Positions 1-12,633 of a DNA stretch of 64,000 bases are shown here, piece after piece. The position numbers were made by a program, and so were the translations under genes. The stretch comes from Strongyloides papillosus. Lineage: Eukaryota; Nematoda; Chromadorea; Rhabditida; Strongyloididae. The stretch spans positions 2,046,001 to 2,110,000 of the forward strand of contig SRSI01000028.1 of NCBI GenBank assembly GCA_005656395.1, in the 5' to 3' direction. Within the stretch, counting starts at the first letter, position 1; every line of letters begins with the position of its first letter. A model generated the notes under the pieces. The model was not told the DNA's origin, made no database searches, and worked only from the letters and a program-made list of their open reading frames with translations.

Positions 1-698
1 TATCATTTTAACATCTTAATCCTTTTTCCTATAATAATAACACTAACTATTATTTTTATCTCTCTCATATTACACTATCAATGTATACCGTAGTCTTAAT
101 ATTTCTTTTTTATTTTTAATTATTTATATATTATACTCCTAATAACAATACAATTTTCAAATATATCATTTACCTCATCACATTTATAGTTCATATTATT
201 TTTTTACATTCATATAAACCTTAATAAATAATCTATTGATAAAAATTGTTATTGATGAAAAATCTAAAATAAGCGGTATAGGTAAAAGGAAAAAAGTTTT
301 AAAGGAATTATTTTATGTATATTTATTTGGATGTAAGGTACGCCCTTTTAAACATTTTAGGTGTCCCGTTAATTATTAACTACACTTCCTAAACATGTTA
401 ACTTGAAATGCCACAATAGTATTAATTGTCTTTTAATTTATAGGGTGGAGTTTAATATATGATCTTCAAAAAACTTCAATATATATAAATATAAATTGTC
501 ATATCAACAGAAAATCAAGAAGGCAAGTTGTAAGAAAACTTAAAAGTGTCATTATTTGTCGTATATTTTCATTCTAATCCAACAGAAGTCCTTCTAAATA
601 TTTACAATAAGATATTATAAACAATTAAACCCGCCTCCATTTTTATTAAATTATATATATAAAGGAATAATTTATATTTATTTATTATTTAATCAAAA
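1..698. other. AT-rich flank upstream of the FoxG gene
   Basis: No open frame or RNA gene is visible. The sequence is AT-rich intergenic DNA. A TATA-like run (ATTATATATATAAAGG) lies at about 650-666, some 35-45 bases before the proposed start codon at 699, so the last 100 bases probably hold the core promoter or 5' leader. No spliced-leader acceptor is obvious directly before the ATG. Confidence 0.5.
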
Positions 699-1691
699 AT
701 GGCATCAAAATTTTCCATTATGGATTTATGTCCTGATTTAGCTAATACTAATCATTCCACTCCTAGTTCTCCAGAATCTGACTCATCTGTAGATAAACAA
801 CATTCAGGTAAGATAGAAATGCCATTTACTTTTTCTTCTTTATCATCGTCTTTTGACAACTTTTAATAATCTTACTTATCTTTTTTTTCAGTGACGCTTG
901 ATGACTTAAGTGACACAAGAAGTAGTAGTAATATAACAAAGGATAGTGGAATAACTTCAAAAGGTATTGACGACTCAAGAAACTTTGACTTATCACCATC
1001 AACCTCTCCCGACGGAGTTGATGTATTGGAGGGTGGTGAGATACCAGAAAATTCAGATTCATTATCATCAAACAAAAAACCTCCATTCAGTTATAATGCT
1101 CTAATAATGATGGCAATAAGAAATAGTAAAGAGAAAAAATTAACATTAAGTGGGATATATGATTATATAATAACTAATTATCCATTTTATCGTGACAACA
1201 AGCAAGGATGGCAAAATAGTATTCGTCATAATTTATCATTAAATAAATGTTTTGTAAAAGTTCCAAGAAATTATGATGACCCTGGAAAGGGTAATTATTG
1301 GATGCTAAATGCAGCTTGTGAAGATGAAATTTTTATAGGTGGATCAACAGGAAAACTTAGGAGGAGACCATCAGGTTTTAATAGAGGACGTTTTGATGCC
1401 TTTAAAAGTGTACAAATACCATCTTATCCATATAATTTATCAGGATCACAAAACTCATTAATATTTAATAATCCCCAAAATCCATTGATAAATTTTAGTA
1501 CACCTTTACTATATTATAATCAACCACAAGTTAATGGTACAATTGGAGGAGGGAGAATTTTACCACAGGTATCAGGACCAATACCAGGACAGATACCTGG
1601 AACATTAAATCAAAATAATATTAATCAATTATTATCAATGTATGCCTCTGCTGCATTTCAATTGCCATTCAAAGAAAAGCAATTAATATAA
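699..1691 (+). CDS. fkh-2: FoxG-type forkhead transcription factor
   Basis: Two exons, 699-807 and 892-1691, with an 84-nt intron (GTAAG...TTTTCAG). Joining them makes the junction codon GTG and gives 302 residues. The forkhead (winged-helix) domain spans about residues 98-195. It contains [16 protein letters not shown], the recognition-helix string [15 protein letters not shown] and the wing GNYWML, and ends in [10 protein letters not shown]. From family knowledge this pattern is FoxG-like (vertebrate FOXG1, fly sloppy-paired, C. elegans fkh-2), so the protein should bind forkhead DNA sites in the nucleus. Residues 5-11, FSIMDLC, resemble an eh1 Groucho-binding motif, which supports exon 1. 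The C-terminal third is rich in N, P, Q and G. A poly(A)-type AATAAA lies at 1700-1705. The FoxG assignment is firm; the exact C. elegans orthologue is inferred. Confidence 0.9.
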
Positions 1692-3324
1692 GAATTGTGA
1701 ATAAAAATATATTTTTTCGCAAAAAGAACAATTTTTTTTTGAAAACAAAAGAAAATAATTATTATTCATTTTTCCTTCTCCATTTCTCGAGTGAAAATTT
1801 CATTTTTTTATTTTATCATTCAATTATATATAAATTCGATATTGAATTATATAAAAAATGTGTTTGATTTTTTTAATCTATATATATTTGTTACAGTATA
1901 CTTTATTCTTTCTTTTTTTAAATCATAGATTTATGTATTATACTACCAATATTACTATAACAATGATGTATTACTTCTTCCTCCTACTGACAACCGCTCC
2001 CGTTGGTCTTTCTTTTTTTAAAATATTTACTAAAAAATCATATTTATATCTGTTTTCCAAAAGTTTATGTAATATAAATATATGAAAAAAAGACAAAGGT
2101 TCTTTTGTTTATCATTATTATCACAAAATCAATCAAAATATATGAAATGTGTGGTTAAATGGAGATATTGAGATGTAATTGTTAATCTTTGCCCTACCTT
2201 TGATTTTAAAGTTACATATATTATATGTTAATTTTTGTTATTAAGCACTTCTTGTTTATGTAATTGATAAAAAGTAAATACATCTTTTTTTAAACAATCT
2301 TTTAATAATATTCACATATATATTTTAATATACTAGGATATACTGTATTGAAGTGGTGCGGTTAAGGTAAAAGTATTTTAAATAGATTAATCGTTTAATT
2401 TAAAAACCGATTACGTTTATAATTCCTACCACTTGACTGTTTTGAGAGGAGGAAAGTTAAATAATAGACAAAAGAATGTACAAGTCTTGAAACAATAACT
2501 TTATTTGATCTTAACTAAGTAACTTCTGTCCTATTTAGCGCATTCTATGTGAGTAAAGGCATTTTTGAATGTTAAAAAACTTCTGTTGAAGGTAACTTTA
2601 TATTAAGTGTGTTATTCGATTAAATAGATTAAAAAGTTCATGGGTAGATGCCGACAAAGTTTGTTTGCTTCTATTTATTTTCAATACAGTAAAAAAGCTT
2701 CCGGATATATTAATAATGTCTGTTTTCTTTTTACAATAGACATAAATAGCTTTATAAATAATTATCGCTCTTGAAGTTATAAAAAAATCATAACATGACC
2801 AAAAAAAAGTTTACACATACAAATCTTTTATATACCTATTAACTGATCTTGAAATCACAGCATGATAATGTAGTGAAAATTAAAGGTTTAACAACCCGCA
2901 TCTACCTTCAAGTTACGTCACAGCTATTGATTTTTTTTCTTAATTTTACCTCCATTTATATATTCTTGAAAATAACAAGAAAAGCTAAATATTATTTATA
3001 AGGCGGTATTTTATAATAAAAAGTTTACGAATCAAGTTTATGGTGATTGAAAAAATACCAACTAGTCTTGTGTGTGTATTTATATATTCATTAGAAATGA
3101 CCTATACATTAAAATATATATAACATTACAAGTGAACCCTCAAAAATGTATTTAATAACCTTTATCTCTTTCATCAAGTTTTTGATTAATATTAAAATAC
3201 TAATTTTGTTTTAATCATCTTGACAAATAAAAGATTATTTGAAGAGAGACTTTTTGATCTCATTATCACGATATCAAAGCTATATATATATGTATGTTAT
3301 TAGATGTAATTTTCCATATGTTAT
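1692..3324. other. intergenic, no gene seen
   Basis: This is AT-rich spacer between the forkhead gene and the next secreted-protein gene. A 75-codon hydrophobic frame at 1858-2085 has no flanking gene signals and reads like T-rich spacer. I saw no tRNA, repeat or hairpin worth naming. Confidence 0.5.
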
Positions 3325-4522
3325 GTGAAAAAATTTTTATTATTTATAATGATGATCATTAATTTAATATTAATTATATTATTTCTTCAATTGGTGTACG
3401 GTGAAGAGAGGGAGAATACCAATTTACAGATATGTTTAAAAGGATGGCAAAATCCTATATTAACAATACCAACTTTAAGTTCACCTTCAATACCATTAAA
3501 ATGTTATCCTGACGATAGAATCTGTGAAAAATATGGTGCTGAATGTCAATTTTCACTAAAAAGTTTTGAATATATTTGTTGTAAGGATAATGATAATTTG
3601 AGGATACCAATATGTCCAAGATATTATGATACATTACATACATTATGCGGTAAAAGTGGCAATGGTGGTAATTGTCCCAAGTCATATGAATGTATGAAAG
3701 CTAGAAATTATCCTAATTTGGAATTATGTTGTAGGAGGAATAATGATTTAAGGTATGTAGAACCTGAAACAACATTTAATGATCATTTTATTGTTCCTGA
3801 TATTTTACCATATGCTCCAAAAGAGACAATTGATATAACTTTTGGTGAAGATATCTTAACAGAGGGTCAATTAATATCGAGGGAACAAATTAATGATCTG
3901 TTAGAGAGACCACCTCTACTATCAGGATATGTCTTTTCAGATAATTTACAATATACTGTTATTATAATAGGTAATTAATAATTGTTAAAGTGTGGAGGTT
4001 AATTATATAAATGATTTATTAGGTTTTCCATTTCGTTTCACAAAAAATACAGCAATAGATTATCCATCTACAGTATACTTATTTGAGAATGATATTAAAC
4101 CATTAAAAGGTGAAATTATATTACAGGAGATTAATGAGATTGGAAATAAACAAAATTATTATAATAGGAAAAGCTTGAAGGAAATTGAAAATTCATTGAA
4201 ATTTTCCAAATGTTGTACGGTACCATATAAAAAACCTGGAAACGAGATTAAATCAAAGGGTTTGTATGCATTATTTATTTATCATATTTTTTTTCTAGAA
4301 ATTTACACAATGGTATTGGTGGTATTAAGGCAAAAAAAAACATTCACGACATCACAACAAAATATATTTGTTAAAAGAACTAGTAAGGATAGGGGTTCTA
4401 ATAAAAATGATTTCATATCACCAACTGATGAACCATTTTATATGAAGAAATTTTTGAAACAATACAAGGATATATTTGATGAAGTACCAGTCGCAGGAAA
4501 CTTTTATGGTATTAAAGGATAA
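3325..4522 (+). CDS. secreted lustrin-type cysteine-rich protein
   Basis: Exon 1 is 3325-3970 and exon 2 starts at 4023. The 52-nt intron (GTAATT...TTATTAG) restores the frame through a GGT junction codon. Residues 1-26 form a signal peptide (a run of L and I ending LVYG). Two cysteine-rich modules follow (about residues 35-90 and 90-140), each ending in a CC pair (YICCK, ELCCRR), with CPRYYDTLHTLCG and CPKSYECM between them. That spacing is the nematode Lustrin-cystein (WR1) repeat, seen in secreted and matrix proteins. The C-terminal half is not recognised. A second intron is likely near 4260-4298: donor 4260 keeps the frame to the stop at 4522, while the better donor at 4264 would shift frame and stop near 4371. 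The signal peptide and first half are secure; the 3' end is uncertain. Confidence 0.72.
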
Positions 4523-5315
4523 AAAAACTTTTATCCATTACCATTCTATTCTCAAATATAACATTTTTTTAAACATCTTCACAGTATTTTTTTTATTTAT
4601 TTGTAAATATTAAAGTTCAAATTTCTTCTAAATTGTCTCATCTTATAATAATGATTGTTTTATGATCAATTAACAAATTGAACAAAAGAATGTTAGTTTA
4701 ATATAATCTGTTAAACGGATGGGTTAGATGAAAGAAGTATAAATTTATGATCTGTTAATCAAAACCACTTTCACATCTTAAAGTAGCTGTTTTGAGATTT
4801 ATATTCTTTTTTTGTTACTTTAATGATTTGTAATTAAGTAAAGTGTAAATTTACTTGAAATCAATATTATTTCTTGGATGAAATCAATTATTAAATAATT
4901 TGTCGAAGTATATAGGTAAATTTGAAAGTTGAAAGATTTATGGCTCCCTGCTTTCTTAGTAAAATGACATACTTAATATCTTGACATCTCATAATGGATA
5001 AAATAATGGTAATGAATTTTATTTTATATAATAATTTGTTAAATAATGTGATATATACATATATTTTAATTGAAGATAATCATATTATAAAAATTTTTAA
5101 TAATGACATGCGTCTACTACTTTAAATATTCTATTGTCAAGTTTAATTTTACATCAACAAAAATTTTGACTTCTTTAGTAGTGTATTCATATATATTGTA
5201 TATTTGTGTATGTTTAATATAATCAACCCGCAATCATAATTATTATTTGAAATTCATACAAAATTAAATGACTGATTTACATTCTTTTTTAACATTTCAC
5301 TTATGAAATATAAAT
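4523..5315. other. intergenic, no gene seen
   Basis: AT-rich spacer between two convergent genes: the lustrin-type gene ends at 4522 (+) and the small membrane-protein gene ends at 5316 (-). It must hold both 3' untranslated regions. No open frame of note is visible. Confidence 0.5.
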
Positions 5316-5667
5316 TTATGAAATTGATATTTGATTTGCTACATGAAAAACTGCTTCTGCTTTGCCATCATCACATATTGATATCTCACTATCATAATCC
5401 ATGAAAAACATTCCCATGACTGATAGAAATCCAATAGCGTAAAATAATACTATCAGTAATGCTAGAAATCTATGAAGGTGAAAATATTAGAAGGCATTCA
5501 TTTAAATTTATATTGATGACTTACGAAGACATTCCTAATAATATGTAAAAGTTTGTCTCCGCTAACGCTAGAAATGCCACAGAGTATAAGGCAACAAATC
5601 CAACGATTAATGATACAGCCCAATTTGGTATTGGAAACGGTTTCCATGTATTAACCCGTGTACTCAT
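5316..5667 (-). CDS. 98-residue protein with two membrane spans
   Basis: Two short exons on the minus strand: 5667-5525 (ATG at 5667) and 5469-5316. The 55-nt intron (GTAAGTCATC...TTCATAG) falls in phase 2 and joins cleanly through TCA. The product has 98 residues. It starts MSTRVNTWKPFPIPNWA, then has a hydrophobic segment at about 16-38 (VSLIVGFVALYSVAFLALA), a second at about 46-68 (ALLIVLFYAIGFLSVMGMFF), and an acidic tail DYDSEISICDDG. Both exons are too short to stand out as open frames alone. The clean splice phase and the hydrophobic pattern continuing across the junction support a real gene. I do not recognise the family. A small membrane subunit or accessory protein is possible, but no function is assigned. 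Confidence 0.7.
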
Positions 5668-8536
5668 TTTTCTGAGTTCTATTCTTTTTTTTAAAGATAA
5701 ACTGAAAAGGTCATTTTTTTAATAAATTCATATGACGGAAAAAAGTTATTAATAATTTTTAATAACGTCGAAAAGATGTTTGAACGACCTGTTATATATT
5801 TATTGTGATGTGAATAAAAAAAATATTTAGAGTAATGATATTTGAGAGATTTTATATAAAAAAAATAATTATAACTAAAAGGTAAGAAATAAAAAAACTA
5901 AATTTCACTTTCACGTTAGGGAAAAATAGAAAATTAAAAGATTGGGAGGGAGTAGTACGAATATAATAAAATTTTAAAATAAATTAAAAGTAAGATGATA
6001 ATAAACATTCCTTACTAGTTTCTTTTAATAGAAGACACTTAAATATATCATTTTATTTGTAAGATAACAAGACAATTATACATACTAAATAGTAAATGTA
6101 TATTACAATAAACTGTATATCAATCAGATATGTATAGTAAAATATTATATATATGTTGTCGATAAGTTTTATTATACATATTATTTTGAATAAGACAAAA
6201 TGAAAATAACTACATATTTATACATCTATAATTTATATATAAATATATATTATAAAATAGTGATTATATCAGATATATTTGTGTCTATTCAATTTCTGGG
6301 TCATTTTTCCCACAATATAAAAATTAACAGAGGTGAAGTTTATTGTTAATGACGTTAAACAAAAGAGACATCTATATTTGTATTAAAACTTTTTATATAG
6401 TAAATGTTAAATTGAATGGTATTTGATTTGTATGGATTTATAATTATTTCTAACTGATTTATGAGTAATTTTATAATCAAAAATGATATTCGTTAATATG
6501 AATTTTAGATATCTTTTATAGTCGTCATTATAACAGAAAAATATCTTAAAATGATAAATTTACGATTACATTAATACCTTAGTCAACAAAAAGGACTTTT
6601 TTGATCCTCAATCATAAAAGATTAATCTAAAAAATTTGAAACTATTGTAATTACCCTTTATCCATCTCAAAATTATTTTATTTTCCATTAAAGTTTAAAT
6701 AACAACAAATTTATTGAATAATCAAAAATAAATTTACATCAAACAATATTAAGTTATTGTTTTGTCCTTCAAAGACAAGAAAAAAAACCTACATTAATAT
6801 GTATCATTTTTCTTTTAAAGAGACTAGTTGCTTTAATAAGAAACTGAATGTAATGTGATAGATAAATGAAAAATTATTCAATTAATTGTTACCTTGGATA
6901 ATATTGTAAAATTTTTTTAGTCATCTTATTGTTGTTTTTAAACTATTTAATGGAATAATTTTTATGATGAATATATATATTAAACGAAACAACATTTTAA
7001 AGATGTGATCAGGTTTTGTAGATAATTGACAAAAAATTTTTTATATTTCTCTCCTTTTGAGTAAATTTATATAAAATCATTATCTTGTCACAAGAAATGA
7101 TTTAAAGTATTATTAAAGATATTTTTGAATGGAAAAAATTAATATATTCACTATTAATGATGAAAATTAATTGTAATTATTTTTATGTATCATGTTGTTA
7201 AAAAATAAATGTTGATTTCAATAGTACTCTTTTTAGATTGCTTTAATTTTCTTATATAGATACATTTCGCCTCAGACTATATATTATTTACAGAGAAATT
7301 TGAGTTCTATCTTCAGTATCAATTTTTTATCATAATCGTAAATTTAAAAGTTATTGTTACTCTGAAAAAAATTTTGCTTAATACTGATTCTTAAGTAGTC
7401 GCCTTGTGTGAACTCAAACCTAGAGAAATTGTAAAAAAAAATTAATTCCTCATCTAAAAAACGTTTAGCTATTTTAAATTATACTTGTACCGGTTTGAAA
7501 ACTTGGCAAGAAATATAAAGTGTATATTTAGATTTGAGGAAAATAATCCAAATGAGAAAAAAGCAACAAATTAAGTATTTATAAAGACTTTTAATTTACA
7601 TTTCGCTTTACAAAGAATATATTAAGCTTAAGGATATGAATTTCTACCCTATCCATCACATTTACTAGAATTGTCTCCAAAATATCTTCATAAACTTCAA
7701 TAGTCTGAGCATTCTCTCAAAAGAGAAATCTTACTGGTCAGGTATTATTTCTCTTTCGAATAAGTGATCATACTAATTGATGAGATATATTAATCAACAT
7801 CTCAACCCAAGACGTTGTATTTTTTATGCAGAAACAATGTTAAATACCAATAATTTCTTTAGTGTACTGCAGTGTTAATAATTGACTTAATTGTATAGAT
7901 AATGAACGGTATCTCCGGTTTTTAGAAAATCAAAAAAAATTAGTATATATATGCTAATCTTGAAAATTCATAATTAGTAATACATAATTCATCTTGTGTT
8001 TTTTAATTATTATTTCATGTTACAAAGTGATAAGCATAGGTATTTTATTAAAATTGCAAACATATGAAAAAGAATCATAAAGTAATTATTTGAAATCAAA
8101 AAAAAAATGTAGACAAAGCCAATCAAAAGCATGATTTTCGCCTAATACTTTAATAGGAATGATCATTTTAGAAGAAGTTTAAACATTTTGTATTCATTTA
8201 GTTCAAAAGTAACATTCTATATATGATCAACTTAATAATTTATCTCTTCAATAAATGTATTGAAAAGGTTTCAATAAATTATAGAGAACAAATAAACAGA
8301 TATATTATTTAAAGATATATTATTTCACTATTATTGTATAAAAATAGAAATGATAATAGGATTATTTTGTATTACTATTTATCAATGCACCTGTTAAAAG
8401 GTATCTTAAAAAGATGTTAAAAGTTTTCACCAAAATCACCTGAATAAACAGTTATTTGGATATTTTTTTTAACAATGGTTAAGTATATAATAATCCATAT
8501 TGTTGTTTCGTACTTCAATTTGTCAGTCTTCCAAGA
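5668..8536. other. 2.9 kb AT-rich spacer
   Basis: The spacer lies between the divergent small membrane-protein gene (-) and the astacin gene (+). No coding frame is convincing. One perfect 10-bp stem (7720-7729 with 7747-7756, loop 17 nt) is present but short. The region probably carries the promoters of both flanking genes. Confidence 0.45.
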
Positions 8537-9855
8537 ATGAGTGATATTGTTTGTATCTTGAGGTTTCTTATCATTATTTCTATACTTAATTGTTTTTTTG
8601 GCTTTGAAATCAGGCAACCTGATAATAAAGTCAAAAATTTAAGATATGGTGATATTTGTAAGTTGTTTTCGTTTACTCCCATCATCTTTTATTAAGTATT
8701 AACAGAAGCACAAATGGAGAGAATTAAGATAACAGAGAATCCTTTAAATAAGGTGAGATCACACTTTCGGAGGGAAGCAATAACAATGCGTTGGAATGAT
8801 GCGGTAGTTCCATATACTATATCTCCAAAATTTGGTTTAATGGAGTAAGTTTTACAAAATTTATAAAAAGGAGTAAACTTTTTCTTAAGAAAGATGTTAA
8901 TTCAAAAGGCCATGAAACAAATTGAAGAGGTATCGTGTTTTAAATTTAAACCACGGAATTATGAAGCAGACTATTTGAAAATATCCAAATTAGATGGATG
9001 TTATTCATACGTTGGAAAGATTGGTATGCCTTATTCATTTCGACTATTTAAAAATCCAATTTTTTGTATTCTAGGAGGAGGACAAGAATTATCATTAGCT
9101 AAAGGTTGCCTTCACGATTATATTATTATTCACGAACTTTTACACGCCATTGGATTTGAGCATGAACATCAACGTTATGATAGAGATAATTATATAGAAG
9201 TTGTTTATCATAATATTGAGCCATCTCAATATCGTAAGTCAAAATATTTTAAATTTCAAACAACTGTTACACTTCTTGAATTACTCATATATATTAAATA
9301 TTTTTTAGATAATTTTGACAAAGTAAATATCCACGAAATAACAACTTTTAACTACAAATATGACTTGAAGTCTATAATGCATTATGATGAAACAGCATTT
9401 GGAAGGGTAAACGGAATGACAAGACAGAAGCTAGTAACAATGATTCCGAGAGATGTAAGCATAGCTGAATAATATATTAATTTCATAAATAATGACGTAA
9501 TTATTTATAGAAATCCATTAAATTAAATGATAATTTAGAATTAAGTACATGGGATATTGAAAAATTGAATATAGCAGGAAATTGTAAATCAAAAAACAAT
9601 AATAACGGTATGTAAAAATTTTAAAGGTTTATCTTTTAAAAATTTTATTATTTTTAACATTCTGTTGTAGATGGAAATAATATAATTGAGTCTGGTGGTG
9701 GTGAAATACCAAGGGTAGTTGTCGTAGACTGCTTAGATTTATCACCATTTTGTCATCTCTACCTTAAGCAAGGTTTATGTATCAATCCTATTTACATACA
9801 ACTTACAACATCATTATGCCCAAAAACTTGCTTTAATTGTATGACTCCCGTCTGA
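8537..9855 (+). CDS. astacin-family zinc metalloprotease with ShK domain
   Basis: Six exons: 8537-8657, 8709-8844, 8890-9233, 9309-9454, 9511-9607 and 9671-9855. All introns are 45-75 nt and all phases agree, giving 342 residues. A signal peptide fills about residues 1-24, followed by a short propeptide. The catalytic domain opens with RWNDAVVPYTIS. The zinc site HELLHAIGFEHEHQR starts at His167 and matches HExxHxxGFxHExxR; the Met-turn SIMHY has Met224. After the protease domain comes a Gly/Asn linker and a six-cysteine ShK module (about residues 300-342, ending CPKTCFNC). Such proteins are secreted endopeptidases; in nematodes they act in hatching, moulting, digestion or, in parasites, tissue invasion. 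The catalytic residues look intact. Exon 2's acceptor (AAG at 8706-8708) is the only choice that avoids an immediate stop. Confidence 0.9.
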
Positions 9856-12633
9856 GAATTATAATGCTAAAAAGTATATCATGAACCAGAGAAAAGAGCA
9901 AAGGTTGACTAAAATTTATGAATTTTTTAAAAAATTTTTACTATAATTTATTTACATATATATAAATAATATTACAAGAGAAAAGTTTCCTGTCGTCATT
10001 ATTTATAAATTCTTTGTTAATTACTCATTTATATCATTATTAAAAGAAAATTTCTTTTTCTATTTATAAGTTATAATCTTTTATCTTTACATATAAAATA
10101 ATTTAAAAAAATTTAAAAAATAAATAATTCTATTTGAAAAATAATAGTACATAAAAATTTATTTCTATCCCGTTCTTCGTTATGTTTATTATCATTTCTT
10201 CTCCATGTCAATTGAATTTTGAGTGAAAATTTTTTTATATTTAAGATAACTTTTATATATTTGATTTTAAATTATCCAAATACAAATTGAATCAACTAAC
10301 ACATTACAGATATTTCTTAAAAAAGACTATATCAATTTTATTATGTTATTCTCTTTTAAGAATATCCACATTTTATTTGTTCAAGTTAAACTTTTATGTA
10401 AGCAATATTGATGTGTACATAATAGAATACATTTTAAACATTGTTTTAATTAAAATGCTAAACATCATTTTATTTTTGGTGATTTCTTGTAAATTGAAGC
10501 TTATTATCGTAAGGAATAGTTTTATTTTCTATTTTTTTTTATTTTTTTACTTTAAAATTCTTTGTTGGTAGAATAACTTTCAAAACCAAAGAAAATTATT
10601 TTCTCTAGAGTCATATCTTAAATAATTGAGTTTATTTAATTTTTTAAAAACCATAACATTTTATTTTTATCAGTATCAATATTTTTTGTCTTTATTTTTG
10701 AAATATATAGTTATTCAATTTTCCTATATTTATTAAAATGTTGAAGTTTTTTTACAATATTTCGTTAAAATTCCACCTCTCTAAGGGTGTTTTTAGTTTA
10801 AACTAAGAGTTGTTTGTTAATTAGTTTGAAGAATAATTATAAATGCTTAACTTTAATAACAATTTTGGTTTTAATAAATTTAATAAAATGAAGGCAACTC
10901 TTAATTAAAATACCATTGAACTTTCCTCATTTGTTATTTAAAATGTAAATATATACATATGAATATATAATTTATTAATATTGAAATATGTTCACATATG
11001 TCTATAATTTTTGTCTAAAAAAATGTTATTTTATAAAAATATAAATTATTACAAAAATCATTCTATCATATCATTAAATTTAATCTTTTACTCTTTAATG
11101 ATAATTATCTACTATTGATTTGTTAGATCAGAATTATTTACTGTTAAGTAGTAAATAAATCTTTTTTTTTTACATATTAACTACTCCATCAAAATACATA
11201 TTAGTAGTTACGAGAATATTAGTATTTTTATTATAAAGTTATAAACATTTCCTCAAAATGAAATGTTTATCTTTGACAATTAAAAAGGTTCTACGTGTGT
11301 ATAATTTTAAAAAAAAGATATAGTTTGAAAAAATGTTACATACATTATAATAAAAAAAGTAAAGAATATAGAATATTTTTTAAATTATTCCTTTTTTATT
11401 GAATTTTTAAAGTTTCTATCTATTGATATCAATTAACTATTTATGAAGGGAGGAAAATATACCTTATATATTACTTTTTAAGTTTATGTACCTTTACAAA
11501 TGTTACTTTATTTATTTATACATATATATAATATATATGACGAATTACCTAACACATTTTGTATGTTCTTTTATCTAATTGCAACATATTTTGTCAATTG
11601 ATAACAAATTTCGGAACAAATTAATTGTCATTGTAAAAGTTAAATATTTTTTTTTGCCCTCCCTCATCCTCCAAACAATACTATTTGTTTTTTAATATAT
11701 ATTTTGTACATGAGAAATTGTTAAAAAAGTTAGATTAAAAATTTTTTTATCATTCTAATCTTAAAAAATATATTAAAAAGAAAGTCGAGATTTTAAATTT
11801 TTGAATATTAATGATTTTCTTACATTATTTACTAAGAGAATACTTTTTTATTCTAAAAATATATTATTTCTGTGACACGATATTTTTTTAACCTAGATAT
11901 TATCAATTAACATTAGCATAACCAACATATACCCTTTTTTGTTTTTTATGATTAATAAATTGTGCAAAAATACACAAACATAGTTAGTAATATATAAAAA
12001 TATAAACAGAAACTAAAAATAAATAAGTAAAAATATTTATTTTTAATAAAACTTTTTTTAAAGGTTAATTAAACTTTTTATTAAAGACAAAAATGATGTA
12101 TACTGTAGTAGGAATTGTTTATTAAGTGAATTTCTTTATTCACCTTTAATATAAGTACATTATATTATCATTAGTTTATGCGGATATGAAAATTAAACGT
12201 AATAATTATAAAATGAAATAATAATTCTTCGAAAGTTAAGGATCTTTAATTCATTCACTATATATATTGGGAAAATTTCTTTTAACCAGTCAATTAATTA
12301 AAATCCTGCAAACTTAAAAAAGATTGTAGGGGGAATAAAATGTAAATAAAATATTTAGGTTGCATAGAGTTTGTTCAGGTACCTAGTCGTCATTTATTAT
12401 GAATCACAGAATAATGTACCACTTTAAATTATTAATGATAAAGTACATATATTTAAGTGATAAAAGAATTTTATTAAAAATCATGTAAAAATCTTTCAAG
12501 CAATTCCCTTATTTAATATGATAATGTGCTTTATAATTAATGTAACGCCTATTAGATATCGTTTTTTTATTATATCTTAAAATTTTTAACTCACTATATA
12601 TATATTTATTTATTTTTTTAGATTTAAATTATC
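9856..12633. other. 2.8 kb AT-rich spacer before the GPCR gene
   Basis: Very AT-rich DNA. A 94-codon hydrophobic frame at 10287-10571 is built of I, L, F and K only, has no splice or upstream context, and is not called. The end of the region (12600-12621) is a pyrimidine-rich tract ending TTTTTTTAG, 12 bases before the GPCR ATG. It is a good candidate for a spliced-leader or 5'-UTR splice acceptor. Confidence 0.45.

Noticed and set aside
1858..2085. 75-codon frame after the FoxG gene
   Set aside because: Lies in probable 3' spacer, is T-rich and hydrophobic by composition, and has no supporting signals.
7720..7756. Perfect 10-bp stem with a 17-nt loop
   Set aside because: Too short for a microRNA precursor and likely by chance in AT-rich DNA.
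10287..10571. 94-codon hydrophobic plus-strand frame
   Set aside because: Composition is only what T- and A-rich spacer gives. No start context, splice sites or family pattern.
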